NCBI RefSeq assembly: GCF_030010555.1
Contig: NZ_JASCQP010000018.1
Coordinates: 40,954 to 104,953 of the forward strand
DNA: 64,000 bases
Direction of reading: 5' to 3'
Source: Halomonas rhizosphaerae
GTDB lineage: Bacteria > Pseudomonadota > Gammaproteobacteria > Pseudomonadales > Halomonadaceae
Positions 15,861-24,213 of this stretch are shown here, piece after piece. The first letter of the stretch is position 1. Every line of letters begins with the position of its first letter. The notes under the pieces were generated by a model. That model was not told where the DNA came from and made no database searches. It worked only from the letters and a program-made list of their open reading frames with translations. Made by a program: the position numbers and the translations under genes.

Positions 15861-17081
15861 TCACTCCTGGTTGTCGGGCTGGCCGAGCTGGCTGGCCGGC
15901 TGGGCGTTGACGCTGATCAGCATCTCGTCGAGGCCGTCGCGGGGGTTCAAGTCCTCGAGCAGGCGGGCCTCGTTGCGGTCCATCCAGCCGTCGGTGATGG
16001 CGGCGTGGTAGAACTCGGCGCGCTCCTTGGCGGTGCCGCGCAGCAGGCCGGCGAGGTTGAACTTGCAGTAGTAGCCGGCGGCGCGCTCGGCACGGGTGAA
16101 CACGCGCCTGTTGATCTCCTGCTCCCAGTTGACGACCCACGGCATGATGGTGTGGCGGACGAACTGGATGGCCTGCTCGCTGATGTTGGAGAAGGTCGCC
16201 TTCTCCAGGTCGTTGATCATGTGAGCCGGAACGTTGTAGATGCCGGCGATCTCGGAGCGGGTGAACTTGCGCGTCTCGAGGAACTGGGCCTCTTCCGGCG
16301 GGATGGTCAGCGACTTGTAGTCGAGGTCCGCCGGCAGCATCAGCGTCTTGTTCTCGCTGGTCTTGAGGCGCGCCACGGCGGCCTGCCAGGCAGTCTTGAG
16401 CCGTTCCCAGCTGTCCTTCTGCAGGGTGTTCTTTACGGTGACCAGCCCCGTGGCCCGGCCGCCGCCCATGAAGAAGTCCTTGCCGTAGCGCTGGGCGGCG
16501 AGCCCCAGGCCGATGGTCTCGGCGTGCTGGCGGATCAGGCTCTTGCCGGTGCGGCCGTCACTGCCCAGGGCGCGGACGTGGATCATGTCCTCCATCTGCA
16601 CGGCGCGGCTGCCCTCGTCCTCGTCGATGACGGCGTAGAGCCAGCGGTTGCCATTCCGGACGAGCGAGGTCTCCCAGGGGCGGCGGGTCACCAGCTCGCG
16701 CAGTTCCCCGCGGGGCGAGCGGATCGCCTGGGTGTAGCCGTTGCCCCAGCCCACCACGTGGGCCTGCTTGGTCTCGCGCCACTTGTAGCTGGTCTGCCAG
16801 CTGTTGGGCTCGTCGTGCAGCAGCCAGTAGGCCGGGTGGTCCTTGGCCGCCTCGATGCGGTCGCCCTGCTTGCGCATGACGTGCAGCGGCAGTTGGGCGA
16901 TGGAGGACGAGAGCACATAGGTGCAGGCGTAGACGGCGGAGAGCGTCATGGCCGACTGGTTGTCGACCGTGATGCCGATGTCGCCATCGAAGTATTCGGC
17001 CAGGTTCTGCCCGGTCAGCGGGGTGTCCGGGTCTTCGATGTTGCGCTCCTCGGGCGGCGAGAACAGGGAATCGAGGATCAT
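15861..17081 (-). CDS. Portal protein (HK97 family)
   Basis: The 406-residue protein begins MILDSLFSP and contains the signature AVYACTYVLSSSIAQLPL and a helical stem segment KFTRSEIAGIYNVPAHMIN. The portal is the dodecameric channel at the head vertex through which DNA is packaged. It lies downstream of TerL and a small membrane-protein gene and is followed by the protease gene. Confidence 0.93.
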   Translation of the reverse strand: MILDSLFSPPEERNIEDPDTPLTGQNLAEYFDGDIGITVDNQSAMTLSAVYACTYVLSSSIAQLPLHVMRKQGDRIEAAKDHPAYWLLHDEPNSWQTSYKWRETKQAHVVGWGNGYTQAIRSPRGELRELVTRRPWETSLVRNGNRWLYAVIDEDEGSRAVQMEDMIHVRALGSDGRTGKSLIRQHAETIGLGLAAQRYGKDFFMGGGRATGLVTVKNTLQKDSWERLKTAWQAAVARLKTSENKTLMLPADLDYKSLTIPPEEAQFLETRKFTRSEIAGIYNVPAHMINDLEKATFSNISEQAIQFVRHTIMPWVVNWEQEINRRVFTRAERAAGYYCKFNLAGLLRGTAKERAEFYHAAITDGWMDRNEARLLEDLNPRDGLDEMLISVNAQPASQLGQPDNQE

Positions 17082-17090
17082 GTTCTCTCC

Positions 17091-17300
17091 TTACCGTTTC
17101 CGGGGCGGCTGGACGGGGGTCTTCTTCTGCGGCTCGGGCGGCGATGCGCGCTTTGCCGCCCGGGCGCCAGCCAGCGCCAGCACCAGCAGCAGGCCGCCGG
17201 AGCTGATCAGGGCGTCCGCCAGGCCGAAGCGCAGGTAGAGGCCATAGGTCAGCGCCCCGAAGCCGGCGATGCCCAGGGTGTCGAACAGGAAGTGGCGCAT
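17091..17300 (-). CDS. Small membrane protein between terminase and portal
   Basis: The 69-residue product has two hydrophobic segments (about 5-22 and 30-46) and a basic Pro-rich tail (PQKKTPVQPPRKR). The ATG at 17300 lies 3 bp from the TerL stop. Comparable small membrane proteins occur between TerL and portal in related phages; function unknown. Confidence 0.65.
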   Translation of the reverse strand: MRHFLFDTLGIAGFGALTYGLYLRFGLADALISSGGLLLVLALAGARAAKRASPPEPQKKTPVQPPRKR

Positions 17301-17302
17301 GG

Positions 17303-19021
17303 TTACATCACCAGGATGTCGTCGTCGGAAAGGGTATCGAGCACGCTGCCACCCTCCTGGGCGGCAGCCATGGCGCGGCCGATGGCCATGATCAGGGCCA
17401 CCGCGCCGTCGATCTTGTTGTGGGCGCCCTGCTTGATGGGCCGCATCACGTCGTCGTTGCCCGGAAGGTAGCGGGCCACCACGTTGCCGACGCACCAGGT
17501 CATGATCGGGTTGCCGTCGTGATGCATCCGGCCGGAGATGATGGCTGCCTCCATCTCCTTCATCGGGTCGGACATGTTCGTGTAGTTCTGCACCGTCGTG
17601 ACGGGACACAAACCTTCATCGTCCAGCTGGTGCGAGAGGTTGGCGGCGCCGTGCGGGTCGATGGGCGACTCGCGGGCCGGCGTTTCCAGGTTCGCCTCCT
17701 TGGCGCACTCCAGGATCTCGCGGTAATCGACCTCGCTGCCGTCGGTGGCATCGAGGTGCTTGGACTCGATCCAGCCCTGGAAGCGCTCGGCCAGGCGGCG
17801 ATCATCGTTGCCGAAGGCGGTATCCTCCGGCACCCAGAAGCGCGGGCCGACGCAGTAGTAGTGCACGCGGCCATCGATCACCCGGGTGAAGAGCCGGGCC
17901 ATGCTGTTCATGTCGATCTTGCGCGCCAGGTCGAAGGCCAGGATGCAGTCCTCGCCGCGGAACTCGTCGATGGTGAGCGACGTGTCCTCGCAGGCCTTCC
18001 AGTCCTCCATGTTGAAGAACCCCTCTTTCGAGGAGACCCACACATTGAGGTGCTTGGTCTTGAACTTGTTGGCCAACCGGGCCCGGCTGACCGCCTTGTC
18101 GCGCTGGCTGCGCAGGTAGTCGAGCGAGACCGAGACGCCGGCATTGGGGTTGGCCTTGAGGATCGCCTCGTCGGTGGTCCAGTCGTCGCCCTGATCGATC
18201 GTGTAGATGATCGCGAAGAGCTCGTCGTCGCGACTGGTGCCCTCGAGCATCTCCACCGCGCGCTCGCGCATCTCGTAGCAGGGCCCGGCGATGTCGAAGC
18301 CGGCGGTGGTGATCACCCACACCAGCGGCTGGGAGCGCGCCCCCATGCCGGTGATCATGGTGTCGTAGAGCCGCGAGTCGGGGTGCTCGTGGTACTCGTC
18401 GATGACCGCGAACGAGGGGCTGGAGCCGTCACCGGGGTCGCCGATCACCGGCTCGAAGACGCTGCCGTCGGTGCGTTCGAGCTTCTTGGCCCAGGGCACG
18501 ATGCCGAAGCGCTTGCGCAGGTTGGGCAGGCGGCGCGCCATCTTCAGCGCCGGCCGGAACACCTCCCAGGCCTGCTTCTCGCTGGTCGCCCCGCAGTAGA
18601 CCTCGGCGCCGTATTCCTTGTCGGCGCAGAAGGCGTAGAGCCCGGCCCCGGCCACCTTGATCGACTTGCCGTTCTTGCGCGGTACCTCCTCGTAGACCTC
18701 ACGGAAGCGCCGGGTCTTGTCCTTCTTGCGGATCCAGCCGAACACCACGGCATAGCTGAACAGCTGCCAGGGCTCGAGGATGATGCGCTGATTGCCGCGG
18801 GCCCACTCGCCCTTGGTGTGGGGCAGCAGCTGGACGAACTTGCAGGCGCGCTCGGCCAGGTCGCGGTCGAAGCGGTACGGGAACGACTTCGCCTTCGAGG
18901 CCTTGCAGTCGTTCAGGTGGCGAGCACAGGCCGCCTTCACGTAGCTGCAGGCGACGATCCGGCCGGCTACCACGTCGCGCGCGTACTTCTGCGCCGCGTT
19001 GACGTTCGGGTAAGCGGCCAT
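17303..19021 (-). CDS. Terminase large subunit
   Basis: The 572-residue protein has an N-terminal ATPase domain with a deviant Walker A (PRKNGKS, about 114-120) and Walker B (VIDEYHE). A C-terminal RNase-H-like nuclease domain begins at [17 protein letters not shown], whose Asp residues bind metal. It cuts and translocates DNA into the prohead with TerS and the portal. The family is the HK97-type large terminase. Confidence 0.95.
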   Translation of the reverse strand: MAAYPNVNAAQKYARDVVAGRIVACSYVKAACARHLNDCKASKAKSFPYRFDRDLAERACKFVQLLPHTKGEWARGNQRIILEPWQLFSYAVVFGWIRKKDKTRRFREVYEEVPRKNGKSIKVAGAGLYAFCADKEYGAEVYCGATSEKQAWEVFRPALKMARRLPNLRKRFGIVPWAKKLERTDGSVFEPVIGDPGDGSSPSFAVIDEYHEHPDSRLYDTMITGMGARSQPLVWVITTAGFDIAGPCYEMRERAVEMLEGTSRDDELFAIIYTIDQGDDWTTDEAILKANPNAGVSVSLDYLRSQRDKAVSRARLANKFKTKHLNVWVSSKEGFFNMEDWKACEDTSLTIDEFRGEDCILAFDLARKIDMNSMARLFTRVIDGRVHYYCVGPRFWVPEDTAFGNDDRRLAERFQGWIESKHLDATDGSEVDYREILECAKEANLETPARESPIDPHGAANLSHQLDDEGLCPVTTVQNYTNMSDPMKEMEAAIISGRMHHDGNPIMTWCVGNVVARYLPGNDDVMRPIKQGAHNKIDGAVALIMAIGRAMAAAQEGGSVLDTLSDDDILVM

Positions 19022-19024
19022 GGA

Positions 19025-19471
19025 TCAGAACTCGTCGAATTCGTTGCCCTCGCTGTTCTCGCCGCCGTCACTTCCACCGCCGAGCATGCGCAGCCGGGTC
19101 AGCGGGTCGAGCCCCAGCAGCGAGCCGGTGCGAGTGAGCTGGGCGATGCAATCGTTGCGCACCCCCACGAAGGGGCTCTTCTTGATGCTCCCGTCGGCAG
19201 TGGGCACGACCATCCCCTGGGCGCCGATCTCCTGCTCGGCCTGCAGCATGTAGGCGAAGCTATTGCAGTAGGCGATCAGCAACGGGGCGTCCTCGAGCTC
19301 GAAGGTGCCGCGCTCGATCAGGATCTTCGACTGGGTCTTCCAGATGCGGATGGCAACCTCGTCCACCAGGTCATCCGGTGGCGCGATGCGCGTGAGCGAG
19401 CTCTTGTGCTGATCCGAGCCCTTGCGTTTACGGCCCGCGCCGGAGGCCCGAACCGGTGCGGCGTTGGTCAT
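19025..19471 (-). CDS. Terminase small subunit (P27 family)
   Basis: The 148-residue protein has the P27-family pattern: basic N-terminus (GAGRKRKGSDQH), helices through IWKTQSKILIERG, and C-terminal NDCIAQLTRTGSLLGLDPLTRLRM. The acidic tail (EFDEF) is usual. It recognises the packaging site, probably near its own gene, and delivers it to TerL. It overlaps no neighbour but is 3 bp from TerL. Confidence 0.9.
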   Translation of the reverse strand: MTNAAPVRASGAGRKRKGSDQHKSSLTRIAPPDDLVDEVAIRIWKTQSKILIERGTFELEDAPLLIAYCNSFAYMLQAEQEIGAQGMVVPTADGSIKKSPFVGVRNDCIAQLTRTGSLLGLDPLTRLRMLGGGSDGGENSEGNEFDEF

Positions 19472-19576
19472 CGGGCCCCTCCAGAAAACTTCCGTTATTT
19501 CTCATGCATAAAAAACTGACTGGGACGGCGGTGTCCGCGGGCGAGGGCTGTAGAGATTCGACCACCCCCCTCCCCC
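19472..19576. other. Candidate cos region
   Basis: The 105-bp gap between the HNH gene and TerS holds an A/T-rich segment (CATAAAAAA), GC-rich pyrimidine tracts (19560-19580) and no gene. In HNH-terminase phages the cos site usually lies here. No cos sequence can be recognised; this is positional inference only. Confidence 0.25.
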
Positions 19577-19939
19577 TCAGGTGGCCCGCTCCCGGGCCCG
19601 CCTTGCTTCGTCCAGCGTCTTCGCCGTGTGGCACGGCTCGCATATGGCTTCGAGGTTGCTGGCCACTGTGGGGCCGCCCTCGGCCTCTGGCACGATGTGG
19701 TCAACGGCGGTGGCCGGTTTCGCTCGTGCCTTGCGCTGGCAGGGCTGACACAGGTAGCGATCACGCTGCAGCACCTGGGCACGCAGCCGGCGCCATGGCC
19801 GGCCGCCACGCCCGCGCCCTGCCCTGCCTCGTGTCCAGGCCTTGGCCAGGTCGGCGTGATCCTCGCAGTAGCCGTGCTTCTCGCGTGTCAGGTTGCGGCA
19901 CAGCTTGGCTCGGCATGGGCTGGAGGGCCTTGCAGGCAT
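19577..19939 (-). CDS. HNH endonuclease (packaging-associated)
   Basis: The 120-residue protein has the HNH motif: VLQRDRYLCQPCQRK, VDHIVPEAEGG, and NLEAICEPCHTAKT, with a CxxC pair that holds structural zinc. HNH proteins beside TerS, such as HK97 gp74, help terminase cut cos. Its place 105 bp from TerS fits this role. Confidence 0.9.
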   Translation of the reverse strand: MPARPSSPCRAKLCRNLTREKHGYCEDHADLAKAWTRGRAGRGRGGRPWRRLRAQVLQRDRYLCQPCQRKARAKPATAVDHIVPEAEGGPTVASNLEAICEPCHTAKTLDEARRARERAT

Positions 19940-19941
19940 GA

Positions 19942-20214
19942 CTAGCCTTTCGGTTGTGGCTGGGCGATGGAGCGCACCAGGGCCATGAAGCCGGTTTCGA
20001 TGTCGGTGCGGGCGATAGCGTGCCAGCGGAACGCCTGAGCCATCACCATGCGGTCGCGATCGTTCTGATCGGAAGACTGTCGAGCCAGGCGCTCCTCGAC
20101 CTCACGGTGAAACGCCAGACACTCGGCCTCGAGTTTCTTGGCCCGGTTCATCAGGTCGATCTCTTCCTGGGATAGGTCGCGATACCCGCTGATCTTCTGG
20201 TGCTGGTTGTCCAT
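19942..20214 (-). CDS. acb2: Acb2/Tad1-type cyclic-nucleotide sponge (anti-CBASS)
   Basis: The 90-residue protein contains HQKISGYRDLSQEEIDLMN (residues 5-23) and a C-terminal RWHAIARTDIETGFMALVRSIAQP. These are the two conserved segments of the Acb2/Tad1 hairpin family. From memory of the published Pseudomonas phage Acb2, Tyr11 and Lys26 contact the cyclic dinucleotide; both are present here at the same positions. Such proteins bind the cyclic oligonucleotides made by CBASS (or Thoeris) and block host defence. ATG 20214 is preferred over an upstream start because AAAGGAG precedes it. It lies between the spanin genes and HNH. Confidence 0.85.
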   Translation of the reverse strand: MDNQHQKISGYRDLSQEEIDLMNRAKKLEAECLAFHREVEERLARQSSDQNDRDRMVMAQAFRWHAIARTDIETGFMALVRSIAQPQPKG

Positions 20215-20353
20215 CTTGATCTCCTTTCGCATTGGTTGAGCGCCCCTCATTGACTCGGGGTGATTGAAGCGACCCGACAGAGACACCCATGCCAGGGACG
20301 CTCACCGATGCGTCAGCGCTTTCGGTGGTAGAGCAGGCCGGCCAGGAAGTGCA

Positions 20354-20641
20354 TCACGTACCAGCGGGCAAGCCATCGGCCGGCGATGTCTCGCACAAGC
20401 TGTCGAGCATGGCGGCTTGCTCGTCGGCATAACCCCATAGCGTGTTGAGGTAGCGCTCCAACTCGCGGTAGCGATCGTCGCCCAGGGCATCCCACAGCTC
20501 GCCGCGATCGATCAGCGGGAGGGCGGGCTCGCTGGGCGGGGTGCATTGCGGGCGAACCTCACGGAACTCGGTGGTGGCGCAGCCGCTAACGGCGAAGGTG
20601 ACCGCTAGGGCGCTGGCCTTCAGGACGATCATCAGCTTCAC
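20354..20641 (-). CDS. Rz1-like outer-membrane spanin lipoprotein
   Basis: GTG start at 20641 with GAGG upstream. The signal peptide ends in a lipobox (AVSGC, Cys21) and is followed by PSEPALPLIDRGELW and a helical C-terminus. It overlaps the Rz gene by 56 bp in another frame, the hallmark of Rz/Rz1 pairs. The o-spanin bridges to Rz across the periplasm and fuses the membranes at lysis. Its C-terminal region is longer than the classical Rz1. Confidence 0.75.
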   Translation of the reverse strand: MKLMIVLKASALAVTFAVSGCATTEFREVRPQCTPPSEPALPLIDRGELWDALGDDRYRELERYLNTLWGYADEQAAMLDSLCETSPADGLPAGT

Positions 20642-20846
20642 GCTGCACCTCGGCGGATTCTGTGCGGGCCTGCTCTTGCGCCTTGCGGGCGGCGGCGTCG
20701 ACCTCGCGGGATGCCTGACTAGCCTGAAGGCTCACTCGTGCCTGCTTGGCCTGCTCGCGGGCCTTGTCCCGCTGCCCTGTCATGTAGAGCAGGCCGGCGG
20801 CGAGGATGGCGAAGCCGGCGGCTATCCAGCCCCAGAGGCGGCTCAT
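20586..20846 (-). CDS. Rz-like inner-membrane spanin
   Basis: An N-terminal transmembrane segment (IAAGFAILAAGLLYM) is followed by a long charged coiled coil in 86 residues. The start overlaps the holin stop (ATGA at 20843-20846). The 3' part overlaps the o-spanin gene. The position after holin and before Acb2 is standard. Confidence 0.8.
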   Translation of the reverse strand: MSRLWGWIAAGFAILAAGLLYMTGQRDKAREQAKQARVSLQASQASREVDAAARKAQEQARTESAEVQREADDRPEGQRPSGHLRR

Positions 20847-21046
20847 GCGAAGCCTTCCTGGCGGATGACCCGCGCAACGGCTGCGGCAATGCCGACCAGG
20901 GAGGACAGGGTGGCGAAGGCACCGTCAGGGATCATGCCTTCCCATAGCGGCAGCGATGCCTCGGCGGCGGCCAGCCCGGCGGCGATGGCAGCCAGACGCA
21001 CGGACCAGAGCTTGCCGGCCCTCTTGGCTTCGGGGATCAACTTCAT
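20843..21046 (-). CDS. Putative holin
   Basis: The 67-residue protein starts MKLIPEAKRAGKLWSVRL and has two hydrophobic segments (about residues 14-27 and 45-58), the pattern of a small phage holin. It is coupled to both the upstream membrane-protein gene (4 bp overlap) and Rz. It should make the pore that releases or activates the endolysin. Confidence 0.65.
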   Translation of the reverse strand: MKLIPEAKRAGKLWSVRLAAIAAGLAAAEASLPLWEGMIPDGAFATLSSLVGIAAAVARVIRQEGFA

Positions 21047-21294
21047 TTCTCCCTCCCGGTGTTCTGCACGATCTGGAAGAGCAGCCGGTTCGTCTCCTGG
21101 TGGCGCTCGTCCATCACGTGCTCGAGGCGGTCTACCCGGTCGTGCACTTCCTTGAGGTCGTCCCGGTGCCATCGGTAGAGCACACCGGCCAGGGTGAAGA
21201 TGCCCAGCGTCAGCAGGCCCAGCACCGCACGGATGATCACCGGGGTCTGGTCGAACAGGAGCGTCCAGATGTCGGGGGTCTTCGGGTCAACCAT
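21043..21294 (-). CDS. Membrane and coiled-coil lysis-cassette protein
   Basis: 83 residues: one hydrophobic segment (TPVIIRAVLGLLTLGIFTLA, about 16-35), then a charged heptad-like coil (DDLKEVHDRVDRLEHVMDE). XhlA- or BhlA-like partners of holins look like this. It could be a second holin, antiholin or pinholin. It lies between endolysin and holin, overlapping both. Confidence 0.55.
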   Translation of the reverse strand: MVDPKTPDIWTLLFDQTPVIIRAVLGLLTLGIFTLAGVLYRWHRDDLKEVHDRVDRLEHVMDERHQETNRLLFQIVQNTGREK

Positions 21295-21646
21295 CTTTCC
21301 CCCAGCGGGCCGGTCCATCGGTGCGCGTGTCGACATGGGTGAACGTGAGGTAGCGCCCGATGCTCGCATGCGGAAAGTTCTCTTCGATGAAGTCGGCGAC
21401 GATCATGGCGGGGTGGCCTTGGATCTTGATGTCGGCGGCACGGCCGAAGAGGTGCTGGCTCTGACTGGCACCGCCCACGCTCGCGTTGTAGTCACGGCAG
21501 CGGGCGCCGCTGGTGACGGTCACCGGGCGGCCGAAGTGCTGGCGCACCGTCTCGAGGATCTCCAAGGTGGCGGCGTCGATCGTGTCGAAGCCGCACCCAC
21601 ACGAGCAGGCGAACTCATGCCGCGCGAAGTTGACGGACAGCTTCAT
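21287..21646 (-). CDS. M15-family endolysin (D-Ala-D-Ala carboxypeptidase type)
   Basis: 119 residues, MKLSVNFARHEFACSCG start; ATG 21646 follows GAGG. The zinc ligands are visible: His65 and Asp72 in SQHLFGRAADI, and His104 in TFTHVD. The family cuts peptidoglycan peptide cross-links. There is no signal peptide, so the holin must release it. It is the first gene of the lysis cassette after the Q terminator. Confidence 0.88.
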   Translation of the reverse strand: MKLSVNFARHEFACSCGCGFDTIDAATLEILETVRQHFGRPVTVTSGARCRDYNASVGGASQSQHLFGRAADIKIQGHPAMIVADFIEENFPHASIGRYLTFTHVDTRTDGPARWGKDG

Positions 21647-21760
21647 GAGCACCTCAGGGAGAAAAGGCCCGGCTAGTCAGCGGGCAAGGGCGCCAGCGGC
21701 GCCATCACGAAAGAGGGCCATCCTTGGCAGGCAGACACGCAGGAGGGGCGTGCAACGCAA

Positions 21761-21791
21761 ACGCCCCGCCGGATAGGATCCGACGGGGCGT
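21761..21791 (-). terminator. Terminator between the Q-like gene and the lysis operon
   Basis: Minus strand: ACGCCCCG and CGGAT arms with one mismatch, AGG-type loop, then TTTGCGTT. In lambda-like phages Q lets polymerase pass such a terminator into the late genes. The late promoter should lie in 21792-21846. Confidence 0.65.
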
Positions 21792-21846
21792 CAATAGGGG
21801 GTGGCTTTCAGCGCGAAGCGCGAGCAGCCTACTGCATAAGGTAGTG

Positions 21847-22440
21847 CTAACCCCTCACCGAGTCAACATGTGGTGTTATGGACTCATCCGCCAGCCATTC
21901 TCGCAGCTTGCCTCGCGCCCTGGCCGCACACTCTTGCATGGCGCGCACCGAGTCGAACGGTTGTGGCACATACCCCGCCATCCCGAGATCGCGCAGCAAG
22001 GCCCCCTGGCGCTCCACCATCTGCGATGCGGTCACTGCCCACATGGATGATCCCAGCTTGTCCGGGCGAACCCGGGCGGCCTGCATCATCATCGCCGCCG
22101 CCTGCCGCTTGGGCAGCTGGTCGAGCAGCCAGGCGCAGGCGCTGTGCCACTCGCTCTCGGGACGATAGCGCTCGGCGGCGAGCATGGCCTGGTCGATGTT
22201 GCGACCGGATCCCGGCATGGGCACGTTGCCGGTCACCGAGAAAGGTTGGTAGCCCACAGAGTCATGCCGGCGGATAAGCTGCAGCTCGAGCATGGTGTCG
22301 ATGATGCGGATCACCGCCGCGTCCCGGGCTGCCTCTTCGGTCGCCGCCGCTTCCACCACCCGCCAAGGGCTGGCCACCCGCTGCCACTGGTCACGCGTCA
22401 TCGTCACCGCCCTTGTCGTCGCCAGTGCTTCCATCGCCAT
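21847..22440 (-). CDS. Putative late-gene antiterminator (Q position)
   Basis: The 197-residue protein overlaps the end of rusA by 50 bp and is the last gene before the late terminator, the place of Q. It is helical, with VQPFDSV-type and AARARGKLREWLADE segments. Residues about 1-80 may bind DNA. I do not recognise a known Q family by sequence, so the function is inferred from order. GGGGAG lies upstream of the ATG at 22440. Confidence 0.5.
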   Translation of the reverse strand: MAMEALATTRAVTMTRDQWQRVASPWRVVEAAATEEAARDAAVIRIIDTMLELQLIRRHDSVGYQPFSVTGNVPMPGSGRNIDQAMLAAERYRPESEWHSACAWLLDQLPKRQAAAMMMQAARVRPDKLGSSMWAVTASQMVERQGALLRDLGMAGYVPQPFDSVRAMQECAARARGKLREWLADESITPHVDSVRG

Positions 22441-22810
22441 GCGCGTCTCCCCCGATTGTCTTGATGGTTACCACCGCCTGGCCGCCGTCTCGATGTTCCT
22501 CGGCGCGGCGCACCAGGATCTCGTCCACCTGCCCGTCATCCAGCCACACCCGGCTGTAGGTCAGCGCATCCAGCAGCGACTTAAGCTTGTTGTCGATGTC
22601 GAAGGCCCGGGCGTTGTGCGGGTAGAGCATCACCTCCACCGCCACCCGGCCCGCCAGCTTGGTATTGCAGGCTCCCTGCGCCAGCAGCTCTCCCCTCGCC
22701 CGGTTGCGGTAGACCCGGGCCTCCTTGCTCAGCAGGGTGCGCTTGCCGACATTGCGCCAGATGCTGTTGGTGCTGGGCGGCCAGGGCATCATCACTTCCA
22801 TGCGTTCCAT
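22391..22810 (-). CDS. rusA: RusA-type Holliday junction resolvase
   Basis: 139 residues with the RusA fold: PWPPSTNSIWR (about 9-19), the catalytic AFDIDNKLKSLLDAL (Asp71, Asp73, Lys76) and WLDDGQVDEI (Asp91/92). RusA cuts four-way junctions during phage DNA processing. The start at 22810 has GGAGG upstream and overlaps the preceding stop. It lies before the Q-like gene, a common order. Confidence 0.92.
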   Translation of the reverse strand: MERMEVMMPWPPSTNSIWRNVGKRTLLSKEARVYRNRARGELLAQGACNTKLAGRVAVEVMLYPHNARAFDIDNKLKSLLDALTYSRVWLDDGQVDEILVRRAEEHRDGGQAVVTIKTIGGDAHGDGSTGDDKGGDDDA

Positions 22811-22941
22811 CAGCGCCTCCCCTGCCTGGCTGGTTTGCGCTTCCCCTTCTCGTCCGGGCGTCGATACCCCTTGGCCCCGGGCGGAGGATTGCGCTTGATC
22901 TGCGCCAGCGTGGGCACCTTCTTCCTGCGTGGCGTCGTCAT
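22810..22941 (-). CDS. Small basic protein, 43 residues
   Basis: MTTPRRKKVPTLAQIKRN start with a Lys/Arg/Pro-rich rest. Its start overlaps the end of the preceding gene and its stop overlaps the rusA start. Probably a DNA-associated or regulatory small phage protein; no family. Confidence 0.5.
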   Translation of the reverse strand: MTTPRRKKVPTLAQIKRNPPPGAKGYRRPDEKGKRKPARQGRR

Positions 22942-23198
22942 ATCTCCAGCTCCCCATTGCGGTCCCAGGCGGCGAAACGCCGGGAGATCTCGTCGAAGGC
23001 AGCTGCCGCCGCCGGGTCGGTGGCGAGATAGCCCAGGCTCTCGATCTCGCACTGGTCCTCGAGCCAGCGCCGGGCGCTATAGCGGCTATGTGGCCAGCCG
23101 TTGCGCAGCGAGGCGATAGCATCGAGGAACTCACAGAACCGGAAATCATCGACCAGGGCCCGGGCCTGGTCCTCGGTCGGGTGATTGGCCTCGGTCAT
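22938..23198 (-). CDS. Hypothetical 86-residue phage protein
   Basis: An acidic helical protein; contains DFRFCEFLDAIASLRNGW and FDEISRRFAAWDRNG. Both ends overlap its neighbours by 4 bp. No family recognised. Confidence 0.55.
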   Translation of the reverse strand: MTEANHPTEDQARALVDDFRFCEFLDAIASLRNGWPHSRYSARRWLEDQCEIESLGYLATDPAAAAAFDEISRRFAAWDRNGELEI

Positions 23199-23551
23199 GC
23201 ATCACCTCGCGCCTGCTCTTCATGGGCCGCCTTCGCCAGCCGACCGATGACGCTGCCCGTCATGAAAAGCGCAGCGAGGACGAAGCTGCCGTGATAGATC
23301 AGCCACAACTGGCCGCCCCAATAGGAGACGCGCAACACCATCTTGATCGGCCTCGGCCACTCCCAGCCCGACTCGTCAGGTGGCTGGAAGATCCAGGCCA
23401 CAGCCACGATCAATGTCAGGATCGCCATGGCCCAGGCGAAGAAGCCGGCGAGGTTGTCCACCCCGGTAGGTGCCACCGGGTATGCCCAGATGGCGACATG
23501 CGTCATCAAGGCCAGTCCCGCGGCGATGATGGAAGCTCGTTTGCTGATCAA
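23195..23551 (-). CDS. Membrane protein, three transmembrane segments
   Basis: Reads from TTG 23551, after GAGGAGG, as ISKRASIIAAGLALM. Hydrophobic stretches lie at about residues 8-25, 35-52 and 85-100 of 118. The initiation codon is rare, but no ATG or GTG gives a better fit. The gene overlaps both neighbours. No family is recognised; it is unusual for a membrane protein to sit in the early replication operon, so it may be an accessory gene. Confidence 0.5.
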   Translation of the reverse strand: MISKRASIIAAGLALMTHVAIWAYPVAPTGVDNLAGFFAWAMAILTLIVAVAWIFQPPDESGWEWPRPIKMVLRVSYWGGQLWLIYHGSFVLAALFMTGSVIGRLAKAAHEEQARGDA

Positions 23552-23832
23552 ATTCCCGCCCTCCTCTTCCAGCGGTTGAAGTCGCCGGCGATGCGCTTGT
23601 ACATCGCCGCGGCCTGGTCGTTGTGGTCCAGTTCGGCGCGGCTCTCGATGCCGCATGCCTGGCGCAGGGCATCGGCGGCATCCTCCGGGGTGTGGGTGCC
23701 ATCCGGCAGCTGGGCGGGGCTCAGGCCCTGGCGCCAGCGGCGGCGCTGGTCCAGGTAGAGCCCGAACACCGGCAGCTCGCAGAGCATGGCGGCCTGGCGC
23801 GCCAGCGTGCCTCCCTTGGGCGTGTCATCCAT
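23548..23832 (-). CDS. Hypothetical 94-residue phage protein
   Basis: Helical, with LPVFGLYLDQRRRWRQG and AMYKRIAGDFNRWKRR. The C-terminal half is basic. It is coupled by overlap to the gene before and the membrane-protein gene after. No family recognised. Confidence 0.5.
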   Translation of the reverse strand: MDDTPKGGTLARQAAMLCELPVFGLYLDQRRRWRQGLSPAQLPDGTHTPEDAADALRQACGIESRAELDHNDQAAAMYKRIAGDFNRWKRRAGI

Positions 23833-24094
23833 CGCACGCCTCCCGGGCCAGTGCCTCCAGATGCTGGCGCAGGGTGGCGAGCCCCTCGCGGGTGATGAAC
23901 CAGTGCCCGGGGCTCAGAGATCGCACACAGCCGAGCATCTGCAGGCGCCGAAGGGTCTCCTCGGCCTCGCCCCAGGTCATCTCGGTATGCCTGACGTGCG
24001 CCATGATGACGTCGAGCCGGGTGGTGCTCTCGAAGTTGATGCGGTCCGCCAGCGCGCGAAGTACCTGCCGGTCAGGATCCAGGGTGATGGTCAT
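23825..24094 (-). CDS. Small winged-helix-like protein
   Basis: 89 residues. The pattern TWGEAEETLRRLQMLGCVRSLSPGHWFITREG matches a recognition helix followed by a beta wing. It could regulate early phage genes. Overlaps its neighbours by 4-8 bp. Confidence 0.5.
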   Translation of the reverse strand: MTITLDPDRQVLRALADRINFESTTRLDVIMAHVRHTEMTWGEAEETLRRLQMLGCVRSLSPGHWFITREGLATLRQHLEALAREACDG

Positions 24095-24213
24095 GGGCGG
24101 TTGTCCTCATCGAAGCCGACGATCTCGCGGTGGATCTGGTAGAGCGTCAGGCCCAGGGCGATCGACACTCCGGCGATGACCAGCAACAGCCCGGCATTGA
24201 TCAGTGGTGTCAT
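24091..24213 (-). CDS. Single-transmembrane small protein, 40 residues
   Basis: MTPLINAGLLLVIAGVSIAL then LTLYQIHREIVGFDE: one membrane helix and a short charged tail. The ATG at 24213 follows GGGAGGG and overlaps the previous stop. Function unknown. Confidence 0.45.
   Translation of the reverse strand: MTPLINAGLLLVIAGVSIALGLTLYQIHREIVGFDEDNRP

Noticed and set aside
17420..19519. 699-codon plus-strand frame
   Set aside because: Antisense to TerL and TerS, both firmly identified; the frame is open because of GC-rich third positions.
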